Positions 63,921-64,000 of a stretch of 64,000 nucleotides of DNA are shown piece by piece. Every line of letters begins with the position of its first letter. Position 1 is the first letter of the stretch. The position numbers and the translations under genes are program-made. A model generated the notes under the pieces. It saw only the letters and a program-made list of their open reading frames with translations, did not search any database and was not told the DNA's origin. The DNA lies in assembly GCF_019977315.1 (NCBI RefSeq), contig NZ_AP024652.1:1302001-1366000 (forward strand). The letters are read 5' to 3'. This stretch comes from Arthrobacter sp. StoSoilB22. GTDB taxonomy: Bacteria > Actinomycetota > Actinomycetes > Actinomycetales > Micrococcaceae.

Positions 63921-63998
63921 TCAACACAGGCGGAACGGCTGCTCGGCGGCCGATCTCAGCTGGGCGTAGAAGGTCTCCAGACCTCCGCCCTTGCTGAT
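63921..63998 (-). CDS. Possible C-terminal end of a gene entering from the right edge
   Basis: On the minus strand the frame reads 25 residues (ISKGGGLETFYAQLRSAA and EQPFRLC) to a TGA at 63921-63923. Codons are strongly G/C-ending, and the position convergent to the prs terminator is sensible. It is too short to identify a family; it could be chance. Confidence 0.35.
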   Translation of the reverse strand: MSKGGGLETFYAQLRSAAEQPFRLC

Positions 63999-64000
63999 AG

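Overview
The window reads as chromosome of a high-GC actinobacterium of the Micrococcaceae, most likely Arthrobacter or Paenarthrobacter. The evidence is a mycothiol-conjugate amidase, a WhiB regulator, an Rpf factor, a protein O-mannosyltransferase beside rsmI, many GTG/TTG starts, and several actinobacteria-specific DUF families in their usual order. This assignment is inferred from protein resemblance and gene order, not from a search. About 56 protein genes and one tRNA-Gln can be supported; most are single-copy core genes.

Layout. 1-9.9 kb: 3' part of a threonine dehydratase, rhomboid protease, greA, DUF4307, mca, hemolysin-III protein, a cis-prenyltransferase, a PhoH ATPase with a PIN domain, an acetyltransferase, an unrecognised protein, a type-4 prepilin peptidase and a NUDIX hydrolase. 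10-16.7 kb: a TetR/MFS efflux pair with a visible operator, then fumC, a beta carbonic anhydrase, DUF4245 and glpX. 16.8-23.9 kb: a cell-envelope and purine block (FemAB, manA, LCP ligase, purE-purK, GtrA, TIGR03089). 24-31.4 kb: the conserved whiB / giant glycosyltransferase / DUF5719 / metallopeptidase-like / DUF3499 / Trm112 cluster. 31.4-38.6 kb: ahcY, an L,D-transpeptidase, a Cys-rich pentapeptide-repeat protein, RDD and SpoIIM membrane proteins, and a DUF1461 protein. 38.6-41.3 kb: an accessory island on the minus strand. 41.5-53 kb: an acyl-CoA ligase, pmt/rsmI, an aldehyde dehydrogenase, and a MoxR-DUF58-transglutaminase operon. 53.2-59.4 kb: tatD-rpf-ksgA-ispE-ABC-F. 59.5-64 kb: a VOC protein bracketed by tandem repeats, a TetR regulator, tRNA-Gln, glmU and prs.

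The most interesting element is the four-gene operon at 38614-41341. It encodes a small two-TM membrane protein, an SdpC-like antimicrobial peptide precursor, SdpA and SdpB. This is the core of the Bacillus sporulation-delaying (cannibalism) toxin system in an actinobacterial chromosome. No SdpI or SdpR homologue is visible; the leading membrane gene is the candidate immunity protein. The SdpC protein contains no cysteine, so it cannot form the disulfide known in Bacillus SDP.

Two further patterns are not explained by the genes. Short tandem phrase repeats begin at, or just beyond, the stop codons of several genes (1299-1383, 41394-41492, 59504-59593, 60025-60144). Two long hairpins at convergent gene ends (7192-7268, 16641-16720) have unrelated stems but a recognisably similar loop, suggesting a dispersed structured element.
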